A stretch of 64,000 nt of DNA from Pseudobutyrivibrio xylanivorans (lineage in GTDB: Bacteria > Bacillota > Clostridia > Lachnospirales > Lachnospiraceae). A program made the position numbers and the translations under genes. The notes beneath the pieces were generated by a model. That model was not told the origin of the DNA and did not search any database. It worked only from the letters and a program-made list of their open reading frames with translations. Every line of letters starts with the position of its first letter. The stretch's first letter is position 1. The stretch is from positions 62,001 to 126,000 of the forward strand of contig NZ_VTVE01000003.1 in assembly GCF_010906925.1 (NCBI RefSeq), in the 5' to 3' direction. Of this stretch, positions 7,279 to 15,958 are shown one piece after another.

Positions 7279-8568
7279 ATGAAGAAGAAATTAGTTTCAG
7301 CGCTTCTAATTTCAACAATGACACTTACAGCTTTTGTAGGTTGCGGAGAGAAAAAGGAAGAGAAACCAGCTGAAGGTGGCAGTGGAACAGAGAGTCAAGG
7401 GGAAGTGTCATCAGAGGATGCAATTGCAAATCTTATTGCTTCAACAGAGGGAACAGTTGACATTGAGCTTTGGTGCTCAGAGACAGAGGCATATCAGAAA
7501 GTTATGAAGGAACGCTGCGATGCTTTTGAGGCACAGTATCCTGATGTTGATTTCAATATTACAATTGGTTCAGTTTCTGAAGCTGATATGAAGGACAAGG
7601 TTTTAGAGGACCCAGAGAAGGCAGCAGATGTGTTTGTATTCCCTGATGATCAGCTTGAGGCACTTGTAAAGGCTGGAGCTATTAATGAGATTCAGGCTCA
7701 GTACACATACAATATTGATGAAGTAGATACAGAGACAACAATTGAGCCAGGAAGTTATGATGGAAAGCAGTATGGTTACCCATTCACAGCTTCTAATGGA
7801 TATTTCTTATATTATGATTCATCAGCACTTTCAGAGGAGGATGTAGCTTCTTGGGAGGCACTTACGGCAAAGGCTGATGAGCTTGGCAAGCAGGTAGGAT
7901 TCGAAGTAGCCAATGGTTGGTATTTATATGGTTGGTTTGCAGGCGCAGGCTGCAGCCTTACAGAAAATGCTGATATGTCAAACAACTGTGACTGGAATTC
8001 TGAGGCTGGACTTGCGGCAGCAGAGTCTCTTGCAAAGGTTACATCAGCAAAATCATTCAAGAGCTATGGCAATGACGATTTGCTTGCAAACTTAAATGAT
8101 GGCAAGGTAGTAGCTTATGTTTCAGGAACATGGAATGTAAATGCTTTTTCTGACGCTTATGGCGATGGATACGCTGCAGCAAAGCTTCCAACATTTGATG
8201 TAAATGGTGAGGCAAAACAGATGGGTTCATACTGTGGATACAAATACGTAGGTGTAAACTCATTCGCAGCAAATAAGGGATGGTCAATGCTTTTGGCTGA
8301 GTTCCTTTCAAATGAAGAGTCACAGGTAGCAGTATATAAGGCAACAGGTGAGGGCCCTTCTAACAAGGCTGCACTTGCTGAGGCATCTTCACCAGCTCTC
8401 GATGCACTTGCAGAGCAGTCATACTATGCAACACTGCAGCGTGTAGGCGGAAATTATTGGACACCAGCAGAATCACTTGGAAAGAATATTCTTGAAGGCA
8501 ATGTATCACAGCAGCTTCTTGATGAGGCAGTAGCAGGAATTGAGCAGCCAGTTGATGCGGCACAATAA
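7279..8568 (+). CDS. Sugar ABC transporter substrate-binding lipoprotein (MalE-like)
   Basis: 429 residues. The start has TGGAGG at spacing 7. The signal peptide ends in the lipobox AFVGC (Cys 22), so the mature protein is lipid-anchored outside the membrane. A short charged Gly/Ser/Glu linker precedes a family-1 solute-binding fold (IELWCSETEAYQKV, FPDDQLEALVKAGAI, GYPFTASNGYFLYYD), close in arrangement to maltose and maltodextrin binding proteins. Two permease genes and a GH13 glucosidase follow, supporting alpha-glucan oligosaccharides as ligand. The ligand itself is not proven. Confidence 0.9.
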   Translation: MKKKLVSALLISTMTLTAFVGCGEKKEEKPAEGGSGTESQGEVSSEDAIANLIASTEGTVDIELWCSETEAYQKVMKERCDAFEAQYPDVDFNITIGSVSEADMKDKVLEDPEKAADVFVFPDDQLEALVKAGAINEIQAQYTYNIDEVDTETTIEPGSYDGKQYGYPFTASNGYFLYYDSSALSEEDVASWEALTAKADELGKQVGFEVANGWYLYGWFAGAGCSLTENADMSNNCDWNSEAGLAAAESLAKVTSAKSFKSYGNDDLLANLNDGKVVAYVSGTWNVNAFSDAYGDGYAAAKLPTFDVNGEAKQMGSYCGYKYVGVNSFAANKGWSMLLAEFLSNEESQVAVYKATGEGPSNKAALAEASSPALDALAEQSYYATLQRVGGNYWTPAESLGKNILEGNVSQQLLDEAVAGIEQPVDAAQ

Positions 8569-8590
8569 TAGTTCAATGAAATAAAAAATG

Positions 8591-8649
8591 ACCATGTTAA
8601 GCAAACAGGCTTTGATTAGAGGTCAAAGCTTGTTGCTACATGGTTTTTT
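8591..8649 (+). terminator. Long hairpin with T-run between binding protein and permease genes
   Basis: Arms ACCATGT (8591-8597) and ACATGGT (8638-8644), plus near-complementary inner arms 8600-8615 and 8623-8637, close on a 7-base loop and are followed by five Ts. It is probably a partial terminator, letting the lipoprotein mRNA accumulate above that of the permeases. Confidence 0.75.
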
Positions 8650-8688
8650 ATTGATGATGAAATGATGTCTTAAGAATAGGGATAATTT

Positions 8689-10113
8689 ATGAGAAACTTT
8701 TTTAAGAAAAGAGCTGCTAGTCTAAAGGAATTTGGCAGTGCTGTGAAAAATGGTGATATCTGGGTAAAGCTCTCACTTTTAATCATGGGAATGGGATACT
8801 TCGGAAGAAAACAAATTCTTAAGGGAATTCTCATGATATTACTTGAGGTGGGAGTAATTGCGTCATTTGTTTCGGTATTTTTACCATATATGTCAAAACT
8901 CTCAACACTTGGTACAGTGCAAAGAGAAATGATATTTGACCCACTTACAATGTCAGAGACGGTCAATGACTATGATAATTCGCTTTTGATATTGTTGTAT
9001 GGAATCATTGGAATCTTGATTATTATTGCGTTTATCGCTTTATATATTGGAAATATTAAGGCTGTTTATAGGCTTCAGGAAATGAAGAAGAATGGTGAGC
9101 ATATAAATAGCTTTAAAGAAGATTTAATGAGTTTTAAGAATGACAAATTCCATATTACTCTACTTACAATTCCTGCTATTGGAGTAATTATTATCAATGT
9201 CATTCCAATTCTATTTATGATTTGTATCGCATTTACGAATTATGACGAAACTCATCAGCCACCAGCTTATTTATTTACCTGGGTAGGTATTAAAAATTTT
9301 GTACGACTATTTACAAATAGCCAGACATTAACTTTTGGATACACATTTGTAAGAGTCCTTGCCTGGACACTTATATGGGCTATTCTAGCAACAGCCACTA
9401 CATTTATAGGAGGTATTCTTTTAGCGCAATTCATCAATCATGAGCACACAATGGCAAAGGGGCTATGGAGAACACTGTTTGTAATTACAATAGGTATTCC
9501 TCAGTTTGTGACACTTCTTCTTGTGGGTAAGATGTTTGGTGATTACGGTATCGTAAATACCATATGCGAGAATGTTGGAATATTAGATTTCTTTAAACAT
9601 ATAGGACTGTTAAAACAAAGCGCAGGATACATACCATTTTTGTCTCAGCCAGGCTGGGCCCACGTGACAATTATCCTGGTAAATATATGGGTAGGTGTTC
9701 CATATCAGATGCTTGTTGCTACAGGAATTTTGATGAACATTCCATCAGATCAGATTGAATCGGCAAAAATAGATGGTGCAACAAAATTCCAGACATTCTG
9801 GAAGATAACAATGCCATATGTACTATTTATAACAGGACCTTCATTGATACAGTCAGTAATACAAAATATCAATAACTTCAACGTAATTTATTTGCTGACA
9901 CATACATATAAGACTACAAATATGGCACTTGCTAACTCAAATGCCAATGAAGTAGATCTTCTTATAACATGGTTATTTAGACTGACAAACGAATACAGTA
10001 ACTTTAAGATGGCGTCAGTTATTGGAATTATTACATTCTTGATTAGTGCGGCACTTTCACTTTTGACATTCTCTAGAATGATTGGTGGAGATAAAGAGGA
10101 GGTGTATAGATAA
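8689..10113 (+). CDS. Sugar ABC transporter permease (MalF-like)
   Basis: 474 residues, longer than the usual 290-300 because of an N-terminal extension of about 160 residues with two extra membrane segments. MalF of enteric bacteria also carries extra N-terminal helices. The C-terminal binding-protein-dependent transport domain has the EAA loop ESAKIDGATKFQTFWKITMP, which contacts the ATPase. It forms a heterodimer with the next permease. The stop and the next start overlap by one base (TAATG), indicating translational coupling. Confidence 0.9.
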   Translation: MRNFFKKRAASLKEFGSAVKNGDIWVKLSLLIMGMGYFGRKQILKGILMILLEVGVIASFVSVFLPYMSKLSTLGTVQREMIFDPLTMSETVNDYDNSLLILLYGIIGILIIIAFIALYIGNIKAVYRLQEMKKNGEHINSFKEDLMSFKNDKFHITLLTIPAIGVIIINVIPILFMICIAFTNYDETHQPPAYLFTWVGIKNFVRLFTNSQTLTFGYTFVRVLAWTLIWAILATATTFIGGILLAQFINHEHTMAKGLWRTLFVITIGIPQFVTLLLVGKMFGDYGIVNTICENVGILDFFKHIGLLKQSAGYIPFLSQPGWAHVTIILVNIWVGVPYQMLVATGILMNIPSDQIESAKIDGATKFQTFWKITMPYVLFITGPSLIQSVIQNINNFNVIYLLTHTYKTTNMALANSNANEVDLLITWLFRLTNEYSNFKMASVIGIITFLISAALSLLTFSRMIGGDKEEVYR

Positions 10114-10955
10114 TGAAAAAGACAAGTAAAATCGTGGCAAGACATATTTTTCTAGCACTTCTAGCATTTATATGGTTAATACCAATTATCTGGCTTGTAG
10201 TCACTACATTTAGTGCACAAAAGGGAATTAATACTAATCATTTCTTCCCTGAACATTGGACCCTAGCAAATTATCACCAACTGTTTTTTGAACCTGATAG
10301 CGCTGCCAATTTTCCAGCATGGTTCAAAAACTCAATGATAATCGGTGTATGTTGCTGCATTATTTCGTCCCTTTTTGTAATAATGACAGCCTACGCATTT
10401 TCATTTCTCAGATTTAAGGGAAGAAAGCAGCTGATGAGTTTTTCATTGATTCTTGGAATGTTTCCAGGAGTACTATCGATGATAGCGATTTATTTTGTAT
10501 TAAAACTCATTGGACTTACTGATAGTTTATTAGGTCTTATTGTTGTATATTCTGGTGCATCTGGTTTAGGATATCTGATTTTAAAGGGCTTTTTTGATAC
10601 TATTCCAGTGTCATTGCACGAGGCTGCAAAACTGGAAGGGGCATCAGAGGCAACAATTTTTAGTCGAATAGTTGTGCCACTGTCAAAGCCTATGATCGTA
10701 TATACGGTAATTAATTCATTCTTGAATCCATGGATGGATTTTGTAATGGCTCGACTTATGATTAAGTCAAAAGATCCATCTCAGTGGACTATGGCTATCG
10801 GATTATTCAACTTGCTTCAGAGAGCGCTCATCAATCAGTACTTTGCATATTTCTGCTGCGGTGGATTGATGGTTGCTTTGCCTATAGCAATTCTGTTTAT
10901 AGTTATGCAGAAATTCTATGTAGAAGGTGTAACAGGTGGCGCTGTAAAAGGATAA
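10113..10955 (+). CDS. Sugar ABC transporter permease (MalG-like)
   Basis: 280 residues, normal length. It has six predicted membrane helices and the EAA loop HEAAKLEGASEATIFSRIVVP near residue 170. It pairs with the MalF-like permease. No ATP-binding subunit follows, so a shared MsmX/UgpC-type ATPase encoded elsewhere must energise the importer. The stop codon lies inside the first hairpin of the structured intergenic region. Confidence 0.9.
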   Translation: MKKTSKIVARHIFLALLAFIWLIPIIWLVVTTFSAQKGINTNHFFPEHWTLANYHQLFFEPDSAANFPAWFKNSMIIGVCCCIISSLFVIMTAYAFSFLRFKGRKQLMSFSLILGMFPGVLSMIAIYFVLKLIGLTDSLLGLIVVYSGASGLGYLILKGFFDTIPVSLHEAAKLEGASEATIFSRIVVPLSKPMIVYTVINSFLNPWMDFVMARLMIKSKDPSQWTMAIGLFNLLQRALINQYFAYFCCGGLMVALPIAILFIVMQKFYVEGVTGGAVKG

Positions 10956-11079
10956 GGATAACTTACAGTTATCCTTATCCTACGACGCAACCTTTGCGAA
11001 GCAAATAACAAATGGTTGCGTCTTCCCGTAGATAGAAGAGGAAGTAAAGGCTAGCCGCCTTATCATACGACGCAACCTT
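10950..11079 (+). promoter_or_regulatory. Switch-like structured leader before the GH13 gene
   Basis: Three structures are visible. A perfect 13-bp hairpin (10950-10980, loop TTACA) comes first. GACGCAACC (10984-10992) can then pair with GGTTGCGTC (11014-11022). The same GGTTGCGTC can instead pair with a second GACGCAACC (11069-11077), enclosing smaller stems CTTCC/GGAAG and AAGGC/GCCTT. The two long pairings exclude each other. The 21-base stretches 10974-10994 and 11059-11079 are identical but for one base. The second arm ends 8 bases before the GH13 ribosome-binding site. There is no long T-run. Confidence 0.55.
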
Positions 11080-11098
11080 ACAGACGGAGGATAATTAA

Positions 11099-12793
11099 TT
11101 GAATTTACCAGCAATAAGTCATGACCCATTTGGAAAAGATGCGTACATGATAAAAGATGATACATTAGTTGTAGTCCTCAAGGCAGCAAAGGGAGACTTG
11201 AAAAAAGTCTCCCTCTTTTTTGGGGATAGAGTAGATATTCATAAAGAGGTTCAGGTAAATGAAGTACCTATGGAGCTTACTGGCTCAGATGAATTATATG
11301 ATTATTTTGAGTGTATAGTATCAAGTCCGTTGACTAGGATTTGCTATTATTTTCAAATAGAAGATTTCTTTAGTGTGAGTCTGTTTTATAGCGAATATGG
11401 ATTTACAGAGCAGATGAATAGACAGCGAATTGAATATTTCCAATATCCGTATTTACGTAGAGAAGATATGATTGAAATGCCTGAATGGACAAAGGATATG
11501 GTGATGTATCAGATTTTTCCTGACAGCTTTGCCAGCGAAAAAGGAGGCATTTCAGGACAATCCAAGAGAATAAAAGAGAGAATAGGGGCTGATGAGACAG
11601 ATGGATTGGTAGAGTATAGGTCTAATCTCGGTGGAAATATAAAAGGAATTGTGGAAAACCTTGATTATATTGAAGACCTTGGTGCAAACTGCATCTATAT
11701 CAATCCGATTTTCAAGGCTAACAGCTATCATAAATATGACACTGTAGACTACATGGATATAGACCCATGCTTTGGAACAATTGATGATTTTAAAACCTTA
11801 GTAAAGGCTGCTCATAAACGGGGAATTAAAATTATATTAGATGGTGTATTTAATCACTGTGGCCCAGATTTTTTTGCATTTAAGGATGTACTAAAAAAGG
11901 GAAAAGAATCAAAGTATGTAGACTGGTTTTATAAGCTTAGATTCCCAATTGAGACCAATCCATATCCTAATTATGAGGCTTTTGCATATGTGGCGAGCAT
12001 GCCAAAACTTAACACAGGCAATCCAGAGGTTTTAGAGTATTGTTGTAATGTTGGAAGATTTTGGATTCGTGAATGCGGTATTGATGGATGGCGTATGGAT
12101 GTCGCCAATGAAATAAATCATGAATTCTTTAGAGAATTTAAAAAGGCAATTAGAGAAGAGAATCCAGACAGCTTTTTAATTGGAGAGATATGGGAAAATT
12201 CGGAGAACTGGCTGTTGGGCGATCAGTTTGACTCTACTATGAATTACACATTTATTAGTGTATGCAAGGAGTTTTTCGCTGAGGAGTCAATAAATGTACA
12301 GCAGTTTGATGAAAAGATTCAAAAGATGATTCATAGATATCCATATCCTGTAAGTCTGGCTCAGATGAATTTTCTTGATACCCACGATGTAGGCAGATTC
12401 TTAAGCTTTTGCCATGGAGATGAGAGGAAACTAGAGCTTGCCTTAGCATTTATGATGTGCGCCCCTGGCATTCCATCTATTTTCTACGGAGATGAAAAAG
12501 CCATGGAAGGATTAGAAGAATGGGAATACAGACGACCTATGGAATGGGATAGAAAAACATCAGTATTTGATTTCTACAAGAAATGGACGCATATACGAAA
12601 AGGCAGCAAAGCCCTTAGCCGAGGCAATTATCACACGGAATATATTGATAATGAAAACAGAGTATATGCATTTTCTCGTCAGTATGAAGATGAGAAGAAA
12701 ACTGTGATTTTCAATGCTTCAGAGAAGCAAGTGTGTCTAAATCTTGGGAAAAATGTGAATTGCGCCCCATGGTCTGTAGCGATTCTAGAATAG
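11099..12793 (+). CDS. GH13 alpha-glucosidase / neopullulanase-like enzyme
   Basis: 564 residues starting at TTG 11099; CGGAGG at spacing 8 fixes this start. About 130 N-terminal residues form a beta-sandwich like the N-domain of neopullulanase and cyclomaltodextrinase, followed by the GH13 barrel. Conserved regions: DGVFNHCG (I), GWRMDVANE with nucleophile Asp 334 (II), IGEIWEN with acid Glu 363 (III) and FLDTHD with Asp 430 (IV). There is no signal peptide, so it acts in the cytoplasm on imported alpha-glucan oligosaccharides from the adjacent ABC importer. Exact specificity is unresolved. Confidence 0.9.
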   Translation: MNLPAISHDPFGKDAYMIKDDTLVVVLKAAKGDLKKVSLFFGDRVDIHKEVQVNEVPMELTGSDELYDYFECIVSSPLTRICYYFQIEDFFSVSLFYSEYGFTEQMNRQRIEYFQYPYLRREDMIEMPEWTKDMVMYQIFPDSFASEKGGISGQSKRIKERIGADETDGLVEYRSNLGGNIKGIVENLDYIEDLGANCIYINPIFKANSYHKYDTVDYMDIDPCFGTIDDFKTLVKAAHKRGIKIILDGVFNHCGPDFFAFKDVLKKGKESKYVDWFYKLRFPIETNPYPNYEAFAYVASMPKLNTGNPEVLEYCCNVGRFWIRECGIDGWRMDVANEINHEFFREFKKAIREENPDSFLIGEIWENSENWLLGDQFDSTMNYTFISVCKEFFAEESINVQQFDEKIQKMIHRYPYPVSLAQMNFLDTHDVGRFLSFCHGDERKLELALAFMMCAPGIPSIFYGDEKAMEGLEEWEYRRPMEWDRKTSVFDFYKKWTHIRKGSKALSRGNYHTEYIDNENRVYAFSRQYEDEKKTVIFNASEKQVCLNLGKNVNCAPWSVAILE

Positions 12794-12883
12794 TTCATAT
12801 TTTTTGCTTAAACTCATCACAAATATATTGTACAATAGTGCCTGCGATGGGGGGAATTTGTTACCTAAAGGAGGACACCTGTG

Positions 12884-13144
12884 ATGGCTAATGAATTCAA
12901 AGAGTATATTACATTTGTAGTTAATACTAAAGACGGCGCAGAAGTTGAAATGGCAGTAATCGACCAGTTCGAATTTGAGAATAAAGGATATGTTGCAGCA
13001 GCATTAGTTGATGGTGATACTGTCAGCGACGAGGGTTGCTTCATCTACCGAGTAAAGGTTGGGGAAGACGATTTCAAGGTAGAGAAGATTACAAACCAGA
13101 TTGATTATAATCGCATTGCTGAAGCATACATGGACATGATTTAG
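12884..13144 (+). CDS. DUF1292 family protein
   Basis: 86 residues from ATG 12884, with AAAGGAGG at spacing 9; an in-frame GTG at 12881 is possible. The pattern ITFVVNTKDGAEVEMAVIDQFEFENKGYVAAAL matches DUF1292, small acidic proteins common in Firmicutes, often near the RNA-processing gene yrrK but here alone. Function unknown. A TACAAT box lies about 50 bases upstream and a clean terminator follows. Confidence 0.8.
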   Translation: MANEFKEYITFVVNTKDGAEVEMAVIDQFEFENKGYVAAALVDGDTVSDEGCFIYRVKVGEDDFKVEKITNQIDYNRIAEAYMDMI

Positions 13145-13167
13145 CAGTTACTTTAGTAGAAATGATG

Positions 13168-13193
13168 GCTCCGGAGTTTTCCGGAGCTTTTTT
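13168..13193 (+). terminator. Intrinsic terminator
   Basis: A perfect 8-bp stem (GCTCCGGA / TCCGGAGC) with a GTTT loop and six Ts. Confidence 0.93.
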
Positions 13194-13409
13194 ATGTGGG
13201 GGAGATGTGAAAAGTACCATACCATCTCATGTGAGGCGCAAAATGAGCCGGGGAGCAGAATAAAAGAGAAATAATATAAAGAGTTAATGAGGAAGATGCA
13301 CCAGTTAAAAAGTAGTTTAAGTGAAAAGAGAATGATATAATGAAATTCAATGTAAAAGGGTTCAAATCAAAGCTAGCATGGAATCAATAATAACCTAGAG
13401 GTGCAAAAT
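13194..13409 (+). other. Intergenic region with a -10 box
   Basis: 216 bases without a gene. A TATAAT at 13336-13341 lies 69 bases before the next start, with only a weak -35. I see no convincing hairpin or repeat. Confidence 0.4.
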
Positions 13410-13781
13410 ATGTTTTTTATAATGGGAATCACAGATGGGAGAAAGGATTTAGATTTCACCCAGACTGTCATATGCGATAATTGTGGTAAATATGGAAGGT
13501 ATCAGGTGTTTATGCTATATACGGTGCTGTCACTGTTTTTCATACCAACCTTCAAATGGAATAAAAGGTATTATGTGCAAATGAGTTGTTGTGGGACAGT
13601 CTATGAGCTTAATCCTGAAATAGGAAGACGTATTGCAGCAGGGGAGGATTTACAAATTAGATCTCAGGATATGACAAAAGTTAATCAGGGAAGAAGCTAT
13701 GGATTGAAGCATTGTAATAATTGTGGTTATGAGACTACAGAGGATTTTGATTTTTGCCCAAAATGCGGTATTCATTTTTAA
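13410..13781 (+). CDS. Zinc-ribbon protein
   Basis: 123 residues from ATG 13410, with AGAGG at spacing 8; a GTG at 13401 overlaps that site. CDNC near residue 24, a hydrophobic stretch (MLYTVLSLFFIPTFKW) and MSCCG are followed by a C-terminal ribbon CNNCGY ... CPKCG. This matches small Firmicute proteins with a zinc ribbon at each end. The hydrophobic centre may be membrane-associated. Function unknown. The next gene follows after 26 bases. Confidence 0.65.
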   Translation: MFFIMGITDGRKDLDFTQTVICDNCGKYGRYQVFMLYTVLSLFFIPTFKWNKRYYVQMSCCGTVYELNPEIGRRIAAGEDLQIRSQDMTKVNQGRSYGLKHCNNCGYETTEDFDFCPKCGIHF

Positions 13782-13807
13782 AATAAACTAGAAAAGGGAG
13801 AGAGTTA

Positions 13808-14560
13808 ATGAAAGCAAAAAGATTCGCATATACGATATTAGTGATAATATCACTTATTTATTCGGTGATAGTGTACATGGTAGGAAGCGGCACTTTTTCA
13901 TTTGCCATATGGCTGGCAGTTGCGGCATTTTTTGCATTCCTACTATTTATGAATAGTAAGGATAGATGGAAAAAGGTACCTAAAGGAATCAGTGGTATAT
14001 TTAATGGTGTAGTGGCAGCTTCTCTTGTGGTGTTTATCATCTGCCAGGGGTGTATCCTTAGCCAGTTCTTTTCAAAGGGAGAGGCGGATGCTGACTACCT
14101 AATAGTCCTTGGGGCACAGATGAGAGATAATGGCCCTAGCATTGTGTTTAGGTATAGGCTTGATGCAGCAGCTGATTATCTAAAGAAAAATCCTGATGCA
14201 AAAGTTGTAGTCACAGGCGGACAGGGAGCAAATGAATCCATCAGCGAGGGTGAAGGCGGAAAAGCCTATCTTATTGAACAAGGTATATCTGAGGATAGGA
14301 TTATAGTGGAAGATGAGTCTGTTAATACAGAGGAAAATATCGTAAATGCGTTAGCCCTCATTAAGAAAGATACCACAACAAGTGAGAGTGATTTAAAATT
14401 TGCTGTAGTGACCAACAATTTCCATCTGTATAGGGGCACACTTTTGGCCAAGAGACATACAGATGCTAAGATCACTGGAATTGCAGCACGTACAGAATAT
14501 CTGTATATTCCAAACAACATGGTACGAGAATCTTTTGGGATACTAAAAGATTTAGTATAA
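13808..14560 (+). CDS. YdcF/SanA-family (DUF218) membrane protein
   Basis: 250 residues. Three hydrophobic segments in the first 85 residues anchor a DUF218 domain: DADYLIVLGAQMRDNGPS, VVVTGGQG, ESVNTEENI and VVTNNFHLYRG. The family includes E. coli SanA, ElyC and YdcF, linked to envelope integrity in some species, but the chemistry is not settled. It is probably co-transcribed with the zinc-ribbon gene (26-base gap) and perhaps the thioredoxin-fold gene (30-base gap). Confidence 0.88.
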   Translation: MKAKRFAYTILVIISLIYSVIVYMVGSGTFSFAIWLAVAAFFAFLLFMNSKDRWKKVPKGISGIFNGVVAASLVVFIICQGCILSQFFSKGEADADYLIVLGAQMRDNGPSIVFRYRLDAAADYLKKNPDAKVVVTGGQGANESISEGEGGKAYLIEQGISEDRIIVEDESVNTEENIVNALALIKKDTTTSESDLKFAVVTNNFHLYRGTLLAKRHTDAKITGIAARTEYLYIPNNMVRESFGILKDLV

Positions 14561-14590
14561 ATCTGAACTATTACTTTTAGGAGGTGGAGT

Positions 14591-14908
14591 ATGATAAAAG
14601 TATATGGCAGTAGACATTGCCCAGATTGCATCAATTTTGAGCATAATCTAAATAAAAATGGATTGGAATTTGAGTTTGTAGATATCAACGAGAACATGCC
14701 TAATCTCAAGGCCTTTCTCAATATGAGAGACAATAATCCAGCATTTGAAAAGACAATTAAATATGGATATGTAGGAATACCTGCAATTGTCTACGAGGAT
14801 GGCAGCGTTGACTTGCATTGGAAAAATTATTTAGAGGATAAGGGGATTACAATTGAGTATGTAGCTGGAGAACAGCAAGCGTGCTCAATTGATGGAAAAG
14901 GTTGCTAA
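14591..14908 (+). CDS. Glutaredoxin-like protein
   Basis: 105 residues. An N-terminal beta-alpha unit carries the CPDC redox motif (residues 10-13), and a cis-proline loop (VGIPAIVYEDG) follows, as in the thioredoxin/glutaredoxin fold. The C-terminus has two more cysteines (CSIDGKGC). Clear AGGAGGTGG site. It is likely a cytoplasmic thiol-disulfide protein; its partner is unknown. One base separates it from the next gene. Confidence 0.82.
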   Translation: MIKVYGSRHCPDCINFEHNLNKNGLEFEFVDINENMPNLKAFLNMRDNNPAFEKTIKYGYVGIPAIVYEDGSVDLHWKNYLEDKGITIEYVAGEQQACSIDGKGC

Positions 14909-14909
14909 C

Positions 14910-15824
14910 ATGAAGTCGGACTTGATGAAAAATAAACTAGTTGTATGTTTGCTTGCAATACTTTGCTGTTTGCTGTGGGGCAGTGCTTTTCCAAGTATAA
15001 AGATAGGTTACAAGATATTTGAAATAGGACAGGAAAGCAGTATGTCCCAGGTATTATTTGCAGGGACCAGGTTTTTTCTAGCTGGAATTCTTGCAATAGT
15101 ATTTGGCAGTATCCTGCAGAAAAAGTTTTTATTTCCTAAAAAAGAATCCTGGAAAATGGTGTGTACACTTAGCTTTTTCCAGACAGTGTTGCAGTACTTT
15201 TTCTTCTATATGGGACTTGCCCATGCATCGGGAGTGAAATCTTCCATAATAAATGGAATGAGTACTTTTTTTGCTATCTTGCTTGCTTGCCTAGTTAGAA
15301 AGCAGGAAAAATTAACTGGCAACAAAATTGCCGGCTGCATACTAGGGGCAATAGGTGTGATAATTGTAAGCCTTGCAGGAGGAAGCCTTGGAGATGGCTT
15401 TGCCATAAATGGAGAGGGATTTATCCTTGTGTCATCCATTTCCTACGCCATTTCATCGGTGCTTATTAAGGAATACTCCCTGAGAGAAAATCCTGTTACC
15501 TTAAGTGGATATCAGTTTGCCATTGGGGGACTTTTCATGATGATTGTAGGTTTTTTAGCAGGCGGCAGTCTTCATATGACATCGGCAGCGGGGATTCCAC
15601 TTATAATCTACATGGCACTTATTTCATCAGTATCCTACTCAATTTGGGGCATACTTTTGAAATATAATCCGGTGTCATCTGTCACCATCTATGGATTTAC
15701 CAATCCTATATTTGGAGCAATCCTCTCAGCAGTTTTCTTAGCCGAGTGGAACACAATTAACATCCGATATTTAGTGGCCCTTGGGCTAGTAAGCCTTGGA
15801 ATATATATAGTTAATCGAGAGTAA
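14910..15824 (+). CDS. DMT-superfamily (EamA) transporter
   Basis: 304 residues from ATG 14910, with AAAAGG at spacing 8; upstream in-frame starts at 14889 and 14892 overlap the previous gene and lack a site. It has ten predicted membrane helices in two EamA repeats. The first opens with LLWGSAFPSIKIGY and the second with ISYAISSVLIKEY. Members export or import small metabolites; this sequence does not show which. It ends the 13410-15824 gene run at a terminator. Confidence 0.88.
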   Translation: MKSDLMKNKLVVCLLAILCCLLWGSAFPSIKIGYKIFEIGQESSMSQVLFAGTRFFLAGILAIVFGSILQKKFLFPKKESWKMVCTLSFFQTVLQYFFFYMGLAHASGVKSSIINGMSTFFAILLACLVRKQEKLTGNKIAGCILGAIGVIIVSLAGGSLGDGFAINGEGFILVSSISYAISSVLIKEYSLRENPVTLSGYQFAIGGLFMMIVGFLAGGSLHMTSAAGIPLIIYMALISSVSYSIWGILLKYNPVSSVTIYGFTNPIFGAILSAVFLAEWNTINIRYLVALGLVSLGIYIVNRE

Positions 15825-15835
15825 AGCATTAAAAT

Positions 15836-15867
15836 CAGGCGGGCAATTTGGCTGGCCTGTTTTTTTC
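15836..15867 (+). terminator. Intrinsic terminator
   Basis: CAGGC and GCCTG arms around an imperfect inner stem are followed by seven Ts. Confidence 0.75.
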
Positions 15868-15900
15868 TGCCTAAATTTGATAAATTTAATAGCTATTTGA

Positions 15901-15914
15901 TATAAACGGTTATA
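15901..15914. promoter_or_regulatory. Palindrome before the GH3 gene
   Basis: TATAAACGGTTATA is a near-palindrome with central CG, the shape of a LacI-family operator but with arms unlike the CAACCG sites at 6048 and 7215. It lies 45 bases before the GH3 start, overlapping a possible TTGATA -35 box (15897-15902). Confidence 0.4.
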
Positions 15915-15958
15915 AAATTTGAGGTAAGATGCATAATGTTAAAAGATGGAGGAAATAA

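Noticed and set aside
10950-11079. Another copy of the nested RNA element family
   Set aside because: It is structured and similarly placed, but lacks the CAAGC/GCTTG stem and the CGTAAC-GCGGA ending, so it is treated as a separate leader.
14266-14733. 155-residue minus-strand reading frame
   Set aside because: It is opposite the DUF218 and glutaredoxin-like genes, lacks a ribosome-binding site and shows no family motif: a shadow of the real genes.
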